A DNA stretch of 64,000 nucleotides. It comes from DATEPR01 sp036273855. GTDB lineage: Bacteria; Actinomycetota; Actinomycetes; Mycobacteriales; Pseudonocardiaceae. The notes under the pieces are model-generated. The model searched no databases and was not told where the DNA came from. It was given only the letters and a program-made list of their open reading frames with translations. The position numbers and the translations under genes were made by a program. How positions within the stretch are numbered: position 1 is the stretch's first letter; every line of letters begins with the position of its first letter. Below are positions 1-8,625 of this stretch, piece after piece. The DNA lies in NCBI GenBank assembly GCA_036273855.1, contig DASUGU010000077.1:98713-162712 (forward strand). The letters run 5' to 3'.

Positions 1-31
1 CGCCGCTCGACCACGACGCCTCCTCGGGCCG

Positions 32-1867
32 TCAACCGTTCAGGTAGCGCACCTGGTGGGCCTTGCCCCGCTCGTACTCGGCGTGCCCGGCCAGCTCGGC
101 CGGCACGCCCACCTCCCACCACGCCCCGGCCTCGGTCCACGCGGCCGGATCGGTGCGCACCAGGACCACCGCGGGCCGGCCCGATGCCGCGTCCCGCGCG
201 TCGCGGTAGGCGTCGGCCAGGCCGGCCTGATCGTCCACTGTGAACACGGCACAACCGAGCGCCGCCGCGTGGGCGGCGAAGTCCACCCTGGGCGGAGTGT
301 CGCGTTCGGACCGGGAGTCGGTGAACATGTTGTGGAACGCCTTGCCGCCCTGGCCTTCCTGCAACCGGGCGATCACGGCGAAACCGTCGTTGTCACACAC
401 CACGGCGACGAAGCCGTGCCCGGCGAACGCGGCCGAGAACAGTTCGGAGTTGGCCATCAGGTACGAGCCGTCACCCAGCAGCGTGGTCACCACACCGCGC
501 CCGCGCCGGGCCAGCGCGGCACCCCAGGCGCCGGCCAGTTCGTAGCCCATGCAGGAGAACCCGTACTCGACGTCCATCGTCGGCTCGCCACCGGTGGCCC
601 GCCAACCGCCGATCAGCTCGCCGGGCAGGCCGCCGGACGCGGTCAGCACGTAGTCGTCCGGGCCGGACAGGTCGTTCACCACTCCCACCACGCCGGCATA
701 GGTCGGCATGCCGGTCGCGGTGCGGAGGCCGTCAACATGCGCATCCCAGGTGGAGCGCTCCACTTCAGCACTTCCGGACCAGTGGGCATCCGCCTGCCAG
801 TTGCCCAGCGACGCCTCCAGTTCGGTGAGGCACTCGCGGGCGTCGCCGACCACGGCCAGCGAACCGTGCTTCACCGCGTCGAACCGGGCCGCGTTGACCG
901 CGACGATCCGCACGTCGGGCCCGAACACCGTCCACGAGGCGGTGGTGAAGTCCTGTAACCGGGTGCCGACCGCCACCACCACGTCGGCGTGTGCGGCGAG
1001 CGTGTTGGCGGAGCGGGAACCGGTGATGCCCAGCGGGCCGGCGTGCAGCGGGTGGTCGTGCCGGACGAGCGTGCGGCCGGCGGTCGTCTCGGTGACCGGT
1101 ATGCCGTGCCGGACGGCCATTTCCATGGCTTCCGCCGTCGCGCCCGAGTACCGCACGCCGCCGCCGAGCACGAGCAGCGGCCGGCGTGCCGAGCGCAGCA
1201 GGGCTGCCGCGTCGGCAAGGGCGGAGCGGTCCGGGCGCGGTCGGAACATCCGATGCGTCACCGGGTCGAACAGGGCGTCGGGGAAGTCGAACTCCTGGAC
1301 CTGCACGTCCTGCGGCAGCGCCAGCACCACCGGGCCGCAGTCGGCCGGGTCGGTGAGCACGCGGGCGACCTGGGGGAGGGTGGCCAGCAGTTGTTCCGGC
1401 CGGATGATCCGGTCGAAGTAGCGGCTCACCGCGCGGAACGCGTCGTTGACGCTGCCGCCGGGATCGCCGAAGTGTTCCACCTGCTGCAACACCGGATCGG
1501 GCGCGCGGCCGGCGAACGTGTCGCCGGGCAGCAGGAGCAGCGGCAGGCGGTTGGCGTGCGCGACGCCGGCCGCGGTGACCAGGTTCAGCGCGCCGGGGCC
1601 GATCGAGGTGGTCACCACGCCGACCTGCCTGCGGTGGGTGGCCTTGGCGTAGCCGATCGCGGCCAGCGCCATGCCCTGCTCGTTCTGCCCGCGCCACACG
1701 GGCAGTTCGTCCGCGTACTCGGCGAGCGCGGTGCCCACGCCGAGCACGTTGCCGTGGCCGAAGATGGCGAACGCGGCGGGGAACAGCGGTGCCACGGTGC
1801 CGTCCAACCGCTCCGAGCGCTGCGCCACCAGCCAACGCACCAGCGCCTGTGCCGTGGTCAGCCTCAT
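32..1867 (-). CDS. iolD: IolD, 3D-(3,5/4)-trihydroxycyclohexane-1,2-dione acylhydrolase
   Basis: A 611-residue thiamine-diphosphate enzyme that hydrolytically opens the ring of trihydroxycyclohexanedione in cytoplasmic myo-inositol breakdown. The N-terminal pyrimidine-binding domain carries the catalytic Glu near residue 63 in GQNEQG. The C-terminal diphosphate domain has the GDGS...N metal motif (GDGSYLMANS), about residue 470. The ATG at 1867 overlaps the iolB stop as ATGA, so it is preferred over an in-frame GTG farther upstream. It is the last gene of the iol operon visible here; the operon may continue beyond the window edge. Length and motifs are normal for the family, so function is assigned with high confidence. 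Confidence 0.95.
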   Translation of the reverse strand: MRLTTAQALVRWLVAQRSERLDGTVAPLFPAAFAIFGHGNVLGVGTALAEYADELPVWRGQNEQGMALAAIGYAKATHRRQVGVVTTSIGPGALNLVTAAGVAHANRLPLLLLPGDTFAGRAPDPVLQQVEHFGDPGGSVNDAFRAVSRYFDRIIRPEQLLATLPQVARVLTDPADCGPVVLALPQDVQVQEFDFPDALFDPVTHRMFRPRPDRSALADAAALLRSARRPLLVLGGGVRYSGATAEAMEMAVRHGIPVTETTAGRTLVRHDHPLHAGPLGITGSRSANTLAAHADVVVAVGTRLQDFTTASWTVFGPDVRIVAVNAARFDAVKHGSLAVVGDARECLTELEASLGNWQADAHWSGSAEVERSTWDAHVDGLRTATGMPTYAGVVGVVNDLSGPDDYVLTASGGLPGELIGGWRATGGEPTMDVEYGFSCMGYELAGAWGAALARRGRGVVTTLLGDGSYLMANSELFSAAFAGHGFVAVVCDNDGFAVIARLQEGQGGKAFHNMFTDSRSERDTPPRVDFAAHAAALGCAVFTVDDQAGLADAYRDARDAASGRPAVVLVRTDPAAWTEAGAWWEVGVPAELAGHAEYERGKAHQVRYLNG

Positions 1868-2655
1868 CGGCCGCTCCGGAACGGTAGGCGGGCATCGACG
1901 TGCGAACCCGCCCACGTGTCGCGGATCCAGCCGTGCGCCGGGTCGTCGGTGAACAGCCACTCACGATCGGGCCCGGCCATCACGTTGAGGTAGTACATGT
2001 CGTAGCCGGGCGGGGCCATCGACGGGCCGTGGTATCCGTGCGGGATCAGCACCACGTCGCCGGTGCGCACCTCGGCCAGGACGTCCATGCCGCCGCCGTA
2101 GACCCGCTGGTAGCCCATGCCCCCGCCGGTGATCTCGAAGTAGTAGATCTCCTCCAGCGGCCGCTCGACGTCGGTGTGCTCGTCGTGCTTGTGCGGGGGA
2201 TAGGACGACCAGTTGCCGCCCGGCGTGAGCACCTCGACGACCATCAGCCGGTCGGCGTCGAACGTCTCCGGCGTGCAGAGGTTGTGCACCTCGCGACTGG
2301 CCTGCCCGGCGCCCCGCAGTTCGACGGGCACCTCCGCCGCCGGACCGTAGCGGGCGGTCAGCCGCCGCTGTGCCCGAGCCGACGGCAACGCGAACCGGCC
2401 ACCGTCGACCGACTCGATCCGGGCGTGGGTTTCCGTTGGTAGATAAGCGAAATCCGACGGTCCGCCGAACACGCCCGGCCGTCCCGCCAAAGCGAACGAG
2501 GCGTCCACACAGGACACGACGCAGCCGCCGGACAGTGGCAGCACCAGTGCCTCCGCATCCCCGGTGTCCCACTCGTGCACACCGCCGGCCGGCAGGTCCA
2601 CGACCGTCAGCCCGCTGAACCGCCATCCGGCCGACTCCGGCGTCACCGCGCTCAC
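1864..2655 (-). CDS. iolB: IolB, 5-deoxy-glucuronate isomerase
   Basis: A 263-residue double-cupin protein of the KduI/IolB family. It isomerises 5-deoxy-glucuronate, the product of IolD, to 5-dehydro-2-deoxygluconate, the substrate of IolC. The stretch YPPHKHDEH near the middle supplies the metal-binding histidines, followed by the conserved EEIYYFE segment. The GTG start overlaps the stop of the upstream ABC ATPase as GTGA, and its own stop overlaps iolD, so the three are translationally coupled. This position between transporter and iolD is typical of actinobacterial iol operons. Confidence 0.95.
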   Translation of the reverse strand: MSAVTPESAGWRFSGLTVVDLPAGGVHEWDTGDAEALVLPLSGGCVVSCVDASFALAGRPGVFGGPSDFAYLPTETHARIESVDGGRFALPSARAQRRLTARYGPAAEVPVELRGAGQASREVHNLCTPETFDADRLMVVEVLTPGGNWSSYPPHKHDEHTDVERPLEEIYYFEITGGGMGYQRVYGGGMDVLAEVRTGDVVLIPHGYHGPSMAPPGYDMYYLNVMAGPDREWLFTDDPAHGWIRDTWAGSHVDARLPFRSGR

Positions 2656-3470
2656 GGCGTGTCCACCGGGTACTCGGCCACCTCGGGCGGCGGCCGTTCC
2701 AGTTCGTGCGACAGCTCGTCCAGCTCCGCGCCACCGGCCATCAGCCGCACCAGCTCGTCCCGCTCGATCTCCGACTTCGCGTGGTCGCCCAGGCCCCGGC
2801 CGCGCTTGAGCACGACGAACCGGTCGCCCACCGGGTAGGCGTGGTGCGGGTTGTGGGTGATGAAGATGACGCCCAACCCCAGGTCACGGGCCTGCACGAT
2901 GCGGTGGAGCACCACGCCGGCCTGCTTCACGCCCAACGCGGACGTCGGCTCGTCCAGGATGAGCAGCCGGGCGCCGAAGTGGATCGCGCGGGCGATGGCC
3001 ACCGACTGCCGCTCACCACCGGACAGCGTGCCCACGGTCTGGTCCGGGTCGCGGACGTCGATGCCCATCGCGGCCAGTTCGGTCCTGGTCTGCTCGCGGG
3101 CGGTCGCCACGTCGAACCGGCGGAGCGGACCCCAGCCCTTCGTCGGCTCGGAGCCGAGGAAGAAGTTCCGCCACACCGACATCAGCGGCACCATCGCCAG
3201 GTCCTGGAACACCGTGGAGATGCCGGCCGCCCGCGCGTCCCTGGGGCTGGTGAAGCCGGCCGGCTCGCCGTTCACCAGGAACTCGCCCTCGTCCGGTGGG
3301 AACACCCCGGACAGGATCTTGATCAGCGTGGACTTGCCGGCGCCGTTGTCGCCCAGCACGCACGTCACCTGACCGGCCCGGACCGTCAGCGACACGTCCC
3401 GCAGCGCGTTGACGCTGCCGAAGAACTTGCTGATGTGCCGCACTTCCAGCAGCGGCGTGGTGTCGGTCAT
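2652..3470 (-). CDS. Sugar ABC transporter ATP-binding protein (inositol uptake)
   Basis: A 272-residue single-domain ABC ATPase. Walker A is GDNGAGKST at residues 40-48, the signature is LSGGERQ, and Walker B is LLILDEPTSAL. It resembles the FrcA-type ATPases of the CUT2 sugar importers, which in this class have one nucleotide-binding domain rather than two. It should energise the permease encoded immediately upstream, with which it overlaps as ATGA. The binding protein and inositol enzymes in the same operon make inositol the likely substrate; that part is inference from context. Confidence 0.92.
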   Translation of the reverse strand: MTDTTPLLEVRHISKFFGSVNALRDVSLTVRAGQVTCVLGDNGAGKSTLIKILSGVFPPDEGEFLVNGEPAGFTSPRDARAAGISTVFQDLAMVPLMSVWRNFFLGSEPTKGWGPLRRFDVATAREQTRTELAAMGIDVRDPDQTVGTLSGGERQSVAIARAIHFGARLLILDEPTSALGVKQAGVVLHRIVQARDLGLGVIFITHNPHHAYPVGDRFVVLKRGRGLGDHAKSEIERDELVRLMAGGAELDELSHELERPPPEVAEYPVDTP

Positions 3471-4555
3471 CGTCGCGCCCTCGTCGCCCGCCGGTAGATG
3501 AACGTGTTCACGCCGACCGCGAGGAACAGGATCCCGCCCACGAACGTGAAGTCCCACGAGCTGTCCCAGCCGGAGTAGATGACGCCCTGGAACGCCATGC
3601 CGATGATGCAGGCGCCCAGCGCGGCCCCGACCACCGACCCGTAGCCGCCGGTGAGCAGGCAACCGCCCACCACGGCCGCGATGATGTAGTAGAACTCGTT
3701 GCCGACGCCCTGCTCGGACACGGCGTTCGAGGTCTGGGTGAACGAGATGACCCCGACCAGCGCGGCCGCCATCGACGTGGTCACGAACAGCGAGATCTTG
3801 GTCCGCGCCACCGGAACACCCACGTTGCGGGCCGCGATCTCGTCACCGCCGGACGCGAAGATCCAGTTGCCGTACGTCGTCCTGGCCAGCACCCACACCG
3901 CGACCAGCGTCACCGCGACGAACCACAGGATCTCCGTCGAGTAGCCGTTGGCCAGCCCCGGATTGCCGGCGAACGTGCTGCCGAACACCGCCTTCGCGCT
4001 GGCCAGCCCGGGATGGGCGCCGCCGCTGATGCCGACGTTGGTGCTGCCGTGGTTGACCAGCAGCACGCCGCCGATGCTCAGACCGCGCACCACGAAGTAG
4101 GTCGCCAGCGTCACGATGAAGCTGGGCAGCTTCGACTTCACCACCACGAGGCCGTTGACCAGGCCGATCAGCGCGGCCACCGCGAACGTGACCACGATGG
4201 CCGCCCACGTGTTCCAATGTGCCTGACCGACCAACAGGGCCGTGATGATCGCGGTGAAACCGGTCATGCCGCCGGTGGACAGGTCGAACTCGCCACCGAT
4301 CATCAGCAGGCCCACCGGCACCGCCATGATCCCGTAGAACGACGCCTGCTGGGCCCACGACTGGAAACCCGTCTGGGTCAGCCACAGGTGCTGCTGGTCG
4401 GTCAGCGAGAACACGACGAAGATCACGACAGCGCCCAGCAGCGCGCCGAGCGCGGGCCGCCGCAGGGCCCTGGTGAGCCTGCTGGTCGTCGCCAGCCGCT
4501 CGTCGGGCCCCGCGGGCGGCACGCTCGCCGCGACCGGAGTCGGGTGCGCGGTCAT
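3467..4555 (-). CDS. Sugar ABC transporter permease (inositol uptake)
   Basis: A 362-residue inner-membrane permease of the branched-chain/ribose type (BPD_transp_2). It has about ten hydrophobic segments after a roughly 35-residue polar N-terminus. The stretch GLLMIGGEFDLSTGGMTG in the second membrane pair is the conserved motif of ribose/fructose-type permeases. It is spaced by one base from the lipoprotein gene upstream and overlaps the ATPase gene downstream. Context points to inositol, or a related cyclitol or sugar. Confidence 0.93.
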   Translation of the reverse strand: MTAHPTPVAASVPPAGPDERLATTSRLTRALRRPALGALLGAVVIFVVFSLTDQQHLWLTQTGFQSWAQQASFYGIMAVPVGLLMIGGEFDLSTGGMTGFTAIITALLVGQAHWNTWAAIVVTFAVAALIGLVNGLVVVKSKLPSFIVTLATYFVVRGLSIGGVLLVNHGSTNVGISGGAHPGLASAKAVFGSTFAGNPGLANGYSTEILWFVAVTLVAVWVLARTTYGNWIFASGGDEIAARNVGVPVARTKISLFVTTSMAAALVGVISFTQTSNAVSEQGVGNEFYYIIAAVVGGCLLTGGYGSVVGAALGACIIGMAFQGVIYSGWDSSWDFTFVGGILFLAVGVNTFIYRRATRARR

Positions 4556-4556
4556 G

Positions 4557-5612
4557 TCAGTCGTCGCCCGCCGCGATCGCCGCCGCGACCTTCTTGATGT
4601 TGGTCTGGTCCACCAGCAGCGGGCCGCTGGCCACCGTGGTGCCGCCGCCGACCGAGTTGCCCTCGTGCTTCTTGTACAGGTACAGGAAGTTGATCGGCAG
4701 GTAGCCCTGTAGGTACTGCTGCTGGTCCACTGCGAAGTCCATGGTGGGCGGGTTGGCCTGCAGGTCGTTCTGCACGTCGGAGTCCAGGTCGAACGTGGCG
4801 ATCTTGACGTGCGCCGGTTTGGCCACGACCAGCGCCTGGCCGATCGCGTTGTTCAGCGTCATCACCGCGTTCACGCCCGAGTGGCCCTGGAGGTAGGCGC
4901 TGACCTGGCCGATCGCCTGCTGCGGGTTGGACGCCGCGTTCGGCGTGGACAGGATCAGCTCGGTGCACGCCGGGCCGCTGGCCGGCGCGTTGCCGGTCTT
5001 GCAGGTGTTGCCGACGCCCAGCGCCTGCGCGATGCCGTTGCAGCGGTCCAGCAGGTTCTGGCCGGACTGGTGGATCACGCACAGCACGTTGGTGGCGTTC
5101 TCCTGCTGGAAACGCTGGCCCGCCTTCTGGCCCGCCAGGTTCTCCGGCTGGCCGACACAGGTGATCGCCTTGGACGCCGCGATGTCCTGGTCGTCACAGC
5201 CCGCGTTCAGCAGCACGACCGGGATACCGGCCTGGCTGGCCTGCGCCAGGGTCGAGTTCATCACGGACGGGTCGTGGTCGGACACCGCGAGGCCGTCCAC
5301 ATGGGCATTGATCGCGTTCTGGATCTGCTGGTTCTCCGCGTTGTCGTCCGGCTGCGCCTGACCCTGCGTCTGCGAGCCGTAGGTCTCGGTCAGCGTGCAG
5401 CCGAGGTCGGACGCCGCGTTCTTCGCTCCCTTGTAGACGACGCTCCAGAAGTTCCCGTTGTCGCCGTGGGTGATCAGGGCGAACTTGTAGGGGCACACCT
5501 TGCCGCCGGCCGCGGCCTGGTTCGAACCGCCGGGGTTCGCACTGGTGCAGGCCGACAGCACCAGTAAGGGCACCACCAGCAGCCCGACCAGGAGTTTCTT
5601 CTTGCCCACCAT
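4557..5612 (-). CDS. Sugar-binding lipoprotein of the inositol ABC transporter
   Basis: A 351-residue extracellular solute-binding lipoprotein of the periplasmic-binding-protein 4 type. A basic N-terminus and hydrophobic core end in the lipobox LSAC with the lipidated Cys at residue 22. The mature protein has the ribose-binding-protein fold pattern (KFALITHG at the first strand, GLAVSDHDP further on). The ATG at 5612 is chosen over one six bases upstream because AGAGG then lies six bases from the start. It sits between iolC and the permease gene in the same operon. Specificity for inositol is inferred from neighbours. Confidence 0.92.
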   Translation of the reverse strand: MVGKKKLLVGLLVVPLLVLSACTSANPGGSNQAAAGGKVCPYKFALITHGDNGNFWSVVYKGAKNAASDLGCTLTETYGSQTQGQAQPDDNAENQQIQNAINAHVDGLAVSDHDPSVMNSTLAQASQAGIPVVLLNAGCDDQDIAASKAITCVGQPENLAGQKAGQRFQQENATNVLCVIHQSGQNLLDRCNGIAQALGVGNTCKTGNAPASGPACTELILSTPNAASNPQQAIGQVSAYLQGHSGVNAVMTLNNAIGQALVVAKPAHVKIATFDLDSDVQNDLQANPPTMDFAVDQQQYLQGYLPINFLYLYKKHEGNSVGGGTTVASGPLLVDQTNIKKVAAAIAAGDD

Positions 5613-5653
5613 TGTCATCCTCTCGGACGTGCGCAAACCCGACATCGCGCTGA

Positions 5654-6607
5654 TCATCGCAGCATAGGACGCTCGTTGAGCAAAGCGGTCACTTCGGCGG
5701 CGTCCGGCATCGCGTCGGCACAGGCCAGTCGGGACGCCACCAGCGCGCCGGCCGCGTTGGCGAACCGCAGCGTCCGCTCCAGCGGCCACCCGGCCAGCAG
5801 CCCGTGGCACAGCGCGCCACCGAACGCGTCCCCGGCGCCGATCCCGTTCACCACCTCGACGTCCAGCGGCGGCACCTCGACCGTGCGCCCGTCCTGGCTG
5901 GCCAGCACACCTTTCGGGCCCTGTTTCACCACGGCCAGTTCGACGCCGTGCTCGTGCAGCGCCGCCGCGGCCCGCCGGGGATCGGTCTCGCCGACGGCCG
6001 TGTCGCACTCGTCCAGGTTCCCGACCGCGACCGTGGCGTACCGGAGCGCCTCGGCGTACCAGCGGCGAGCCTCATCCCGGGACGGCCAGAACACGTCGCG
6101 ATAGTCCAGATCGAACACGGTGAGCTGGGTACGGTCCCTGGTTTCCAGTGCGGCCAGGGTCGCGGTCCGGCTCGGCTCCGCGCACAGCCCGGTGCCGGTC
6201 ATCCAGAACACGCTCGCCGCCCGGATCGCCGGCAGGTCCAGTTCCTCGGTGGCGATCTCCAGATCCGGTGCCTTGGGCCGCCGGTAGAAGTAGATGGGGA
6301 AGTGGTCCGGCGGGAAGATCTCGCAGAACGTCACCGGTGTGGCCAGGTCCGGCACGGCGGTCACGTAGCGGTCGTCCACGCCGAACCCGCGCAGCGCGTC
6401 GTGCAGGAACTCGCCGAACGGGTCGGCGCCGGTCCGGGTGATCACCGCGCTGCGCCTGCCATAGCGCGCCGCCGCCACGGCGACGTTGGTGGCGCTGCCG
6501 CCCAGGTACTTGCCGAACGTGGTGACCTCGCGCAACGACACACCGGTCTGCAGCGGATAGACGTCCACGCCGATCCGGCCCATGGTGAGCACGTCGAACG
6601 CGGTCAT
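5654..6607 (-). CDS. iolC: IolC, 5-dehydro-2-deoxygluconokinase
   Basis: A 317-residue PfkB-family kinase that phosphorylates 5-dehydro-2-deoxygluconate in inositol breakdown. The first PfkB motif is at GGSATNVAVAAARYG. The second, NGIGAGDAFGGAL, carries the catalytic Asp. The ATG overlaps the stop of iolE as ATGA, which decides the start. A 41-bp gap separates it from the transporter lipoprotein gene. The operon context (iolE, iolB, iolD) separates it from ribokinase or fructokinase relatives. Confidence 0.93.
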   Translation of the reverse strand: MTAFDVLTMGRIGVDVYPLQTGVSLREVTTFGKYLGGSATNVAVAAARYGRRSAVITRTGADPFGEFLHDALRGFGVDDRYVTAVPDLATPVTFCEIFPPDHFPIYFYRRPKAPDLEIATEELDLPAIRAASVFWMTGTGLCAEPSRTATLAALETRDRTQLTVFDLDYRDVFWPSRDEARRWYAEALRYATVAVGNLDECDTAVGETDPRRAAAALHEHGVELAVVKQGPKGVLASQDGRTVEVPPLDVEVVNGIGAGDAFGGALCHGLLAGWPLERTLRFANAAGALVASRLACADAMPDAAEVTALLNERPMLR

Positions 6608-7467
6608 AGCGCGGCCACGAACGCCACGCTGGCGAGGACGTCGGCCGGTGGACCGTCGCCGATCGGTGGCTCGGCCAGCACGGTGTCCTGCTCCAGCACG
6701 TACCACCCGGTGTAGCCGGCGGCCTCCAGCGAACCGATGATCGCCGCGATGCCCGCGTCACCCGCGCCCAGCGGCCGGTACATGCCCTCGGCGACGGCGG
6801 CCGAGTAGGCGATGTCACCGCCGCGCACCCGGTCGGCCAGTGTGGCGTCCACGTCCTTGAGATGGGTGTGCGCGATGCGGTCGGGCACCTGCGCGGCCAG
6901 TGCGGCCGGGTCGGTGCCGCCGATCATCAGGTGCCCGGTGTCCAGGCACAGCGGAATGGTCGAACCGGTGAGCACGCGCTCGACGTCCTCCGCCCGCTCG
7001 ACGACGGTGCCCACGTGCGGGTGCAGGGTCGCGGTGACACCACGTTCGCCTGCCACGTCCCGGATCCGGTCCAGATTCGTGAACAGCCGCCGCCACGCCG
7101 TGTCGTCCAGTTCGACGCGCTGGTCGTAGCCGGCGGCGCCGGTGTCGGCCGCGAGGACCAGCGTGGTGGCGCCTGCCGCGGTGAAACCGGCCAGTGCCCC
7201 GGTGATCCCGGCGACCGGGTCGTGATCGGGATCGTGCAGCACCACGGGTACGAAACCGCCGACGGCGGACAGCCCGTACTCGGCCAGCAGACCGGCCTTG
7301 TCGTGCGGTTCGGCGGGTAGGAAACCGTCCGGGCCGAACTCGGTGGCCACCAGACCGGCGTCCCGCATCTCGCCGAGCACCCTGGCCGGGTCGAGCTGGT
7401 GGCCCCAGCCGGGCACCTCGCACACGCCCCACGAGATCGGTGCGCCAGCCACCCGGTCGGTCAACAT
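6604..7467 (-). CDS. iolE: IolE-type TIM-barrel inosose dehydratase/isomerase
   Basis: A 287-residue AP-endonuclease-2-like TIM barrel. In inositol catabolism IolE dehydrates 2-keto-myo-inositol; relatives (IolI, IolH) are isomerases or unknown. Visible features are the N-terminal GAPISWGVCEVPGWG, the metal-ligand region CLDTGHL, and HTHLKD. The ATG at 7467 has GGAGGAGG seven bases upstream and heads the operon. The dehydratase assignment is supported by IolB, IolC and IolD next to it. IolI or IolH cannot be excluded from sequence alone. Confidence 0.85.
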   Translation of the reverse strand: MLTDRVAGAPISWGVCEVPGWGHQLDPARVLGEMRDAGLVATEFGPDGFLPAEPHDKAGLLAEYGLSAVGGFVPVVLHDPDHDPVAGITGALAGFTAAGATTLVLAADTGAAGYDQRVELDDTAWRRLFTNLDRIRDVAGERGVTATLHPHVGTVVERAEDVERVLTGSTIPLCLDTGHLMIGGTDPAALAAQVPDRIAHTHLKDVDATLADRVRGGDIAYSAAVAEGMYRPLGAGDAGIAAIIGSLEAAGYTGWYVLEQDTVLAEPPIGDGPPADVLASVAFVAAL

Positions 7468-7522
7468 CGTCCCGCCTCCTCCGTGTCGCCCAATCCAGGA
7501 GCGTGCCATAACGTGACTCGAC
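7468..7522. promoter_or_regulatory. Divergent iol control region
   Basis: A 55-bp spacer separates the leftward iolE operon from the rightward small ORF and dehydrogenase. It holds the iolE Shine-Dalgarno GGAGGAGG (read on the minus strand). The promoters must lie here or inside the first codons. No convincing consensus -35/-10 pair or perfect operator was seen. Confidence 0.4.
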
Positions 7523-7618
7523 ATGACCGATCTCGCACCGTCCGAGACGACAAACCTGGACCGCTACGACAACGCGCCACCGGCGTGCAGCGCGACCCGC
7601 AGGCGGTTCACTCGATGA
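7523..7618 (+). CDS. Small ORF (31 codons) coupled to the inositol dehydrogenase-like gene
   Basis: An ATG-started reading frame of 31 codons whose TGA overlaps the next gene's ATG as CGATGA, so it could couple its translation. The product begins MTDLAPSETTNLDRYDN and then turns Arg-rich. The N-terminus reminds me of the start of pyridoxamine-phosphate-oxidase-like actinobacterial proteins (TTNLD.Y). It may therefore be the remnant of a deleted gene rather than a designed leader peptide. No clear Shine-Dalgarno precedes it. Translation is unproven. Confidence 0.3.
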   Translation: MTDLAPSETTNLDRYDNAPPACSATRRRFTR

Positions 7619-8610
7619 AGCTCGGACTCGTCGGCACCGGGCGCATCGGTGCCCACCATGCCGCGACGCTGCGCTCGTTGGTCGACTCGTTGGTCGTCAC
7701 CGATGCCGACTTGTCCCGCGCCCGGTCGACCGCTGCCGCTTTGGACGTGTCGTGCGCCGACGACGTCGACTCGTTGTTCGCCACCGGTCTGGACGGCGTG
7801 GTGATCGCGGCGGCGACGTCGGCGCATCCCTCCTTGATCCTGCGGGCCGTCGCGGCCGGGGTGCCGGTGTTCTGCGAGAAACCGGTCGCCTCAGACGTTC
7901 CCGGCACCGTGGCCGTCGTCGACGCTCTCGCGTCGTCGGACGTGCCGGTACAGATCGGATTCCAGCGGCGGTTCGACGTCGGCTACACGGCCGCCAGGGA
8001 CGCGGTCGCCGCCGGTGAACTCGGCTGGGTGCACACGGTCCGCGCGACGACGATGGACCCTGCGCCGCCGCCCGCCGCCTATGTTCCGACGTCCGGCGGG
8101 TTCTTCCGGGACTGCAGCGTGCACGACTTCGACGCCATCCGGTGGGTCACCGGCCGTTCGGTGACCGAGGTGTATGCCGTCGGTGCCAACCGGGGAGCCG
8201 CCTTCTTCCGCGAGGCCGGGGATGTGGACACGGCGGCGGCCCTGCTGACGTTGGACGACGGGACCCTCGGGTTGGTGTCGGGGACCCGGTACAACGCGGC
8301 CGGGTACGACGTGCGGCTGGAGGTGTTGGGGTCTGCCGGGGATCTGGTCGCGGGGTTGGACGACCGGGTCCCGCTGTGGTCGGCCGAACCGGGGGTGACG
8401 TGGCCGGGCGGTCCGGCCTATCCGGGGTTCCTGGAGCGGTTCGCGTCCGCGTACCAGGCCGAGTTGGTGGTGTTCGTCGATGTCGCGGCCGGTCGGGTGC
8501 CGAGCCCGTGCACGGTGCAGGACGCCCTGGAGGCGTTCTATGTCGCGGAGGCGTGCGAACTGTCCCGCCGAGAACACCGCCCGGTGGCGTTAACCGAGGT
8601 CCGCCGCTGA
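7615..8610 (+). CDS. Gfo/Idh/MocA oxidoreductase, inositol 2-dehydrogenase-like
   Basis: A 331-residue NAD(P)-dependent dehydrogenase. It has the dinucleotide-binding motif GLVGTGRIG at residues 4-12 and the EKP motif (CEKPVA, about residue 90) with the conserved Lys. A His-Asp pair follows in SVHDFDAIRW. Beside an iol operon the likely reaction is oxidation of myo- or scyllo-inositol to an inosose, the step before IolE. It is transcribed divergently from the operon. The start at 7615 is set by the family N-terminus and the overlap with the 31-codon ORF. Other cyclitol or sugar substrates are possible. Confidence 0.85.
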   Translation: MKLGLVGTGRIGAHHAATLRSLVDSLVVTDADLSRARSTAAALDVSCADDVDSLFATGLDGVVIAAATSAHPSLILRAVAAGVPVFCEKPVASDVPGTVAVVDALASSDVPVQIGFQRRFDVGYTAARDAVAAGELGWVHTVRATTMDPAPPPAAYVPTSGGFFRDCSVHDFDAIRWVTGRSVTEVYAVGANRGAAFFREAGDVDTAAALLTLDDGTLGLVSGTRYNAAGYDVRLEVLGSAGDLVAGLDDRVPLWSAEPGVTWPGGPAYPGFLERFASAYQAELVVFVDVAAGRVPSPCTVQDALEAFYVAEACELSRREHRPVALTEVRR

Positions 8611-8625
8611 CGGCATGATCTGCGC

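Noticed and set aside
765..1964. Long alternative frames over iolD on both strands
   Set aside because: They are shadows of the real gene. Their products are Arg/Pro/Ala-rich without motifs, while iolD has complete thiamine-diphosphate motifs.
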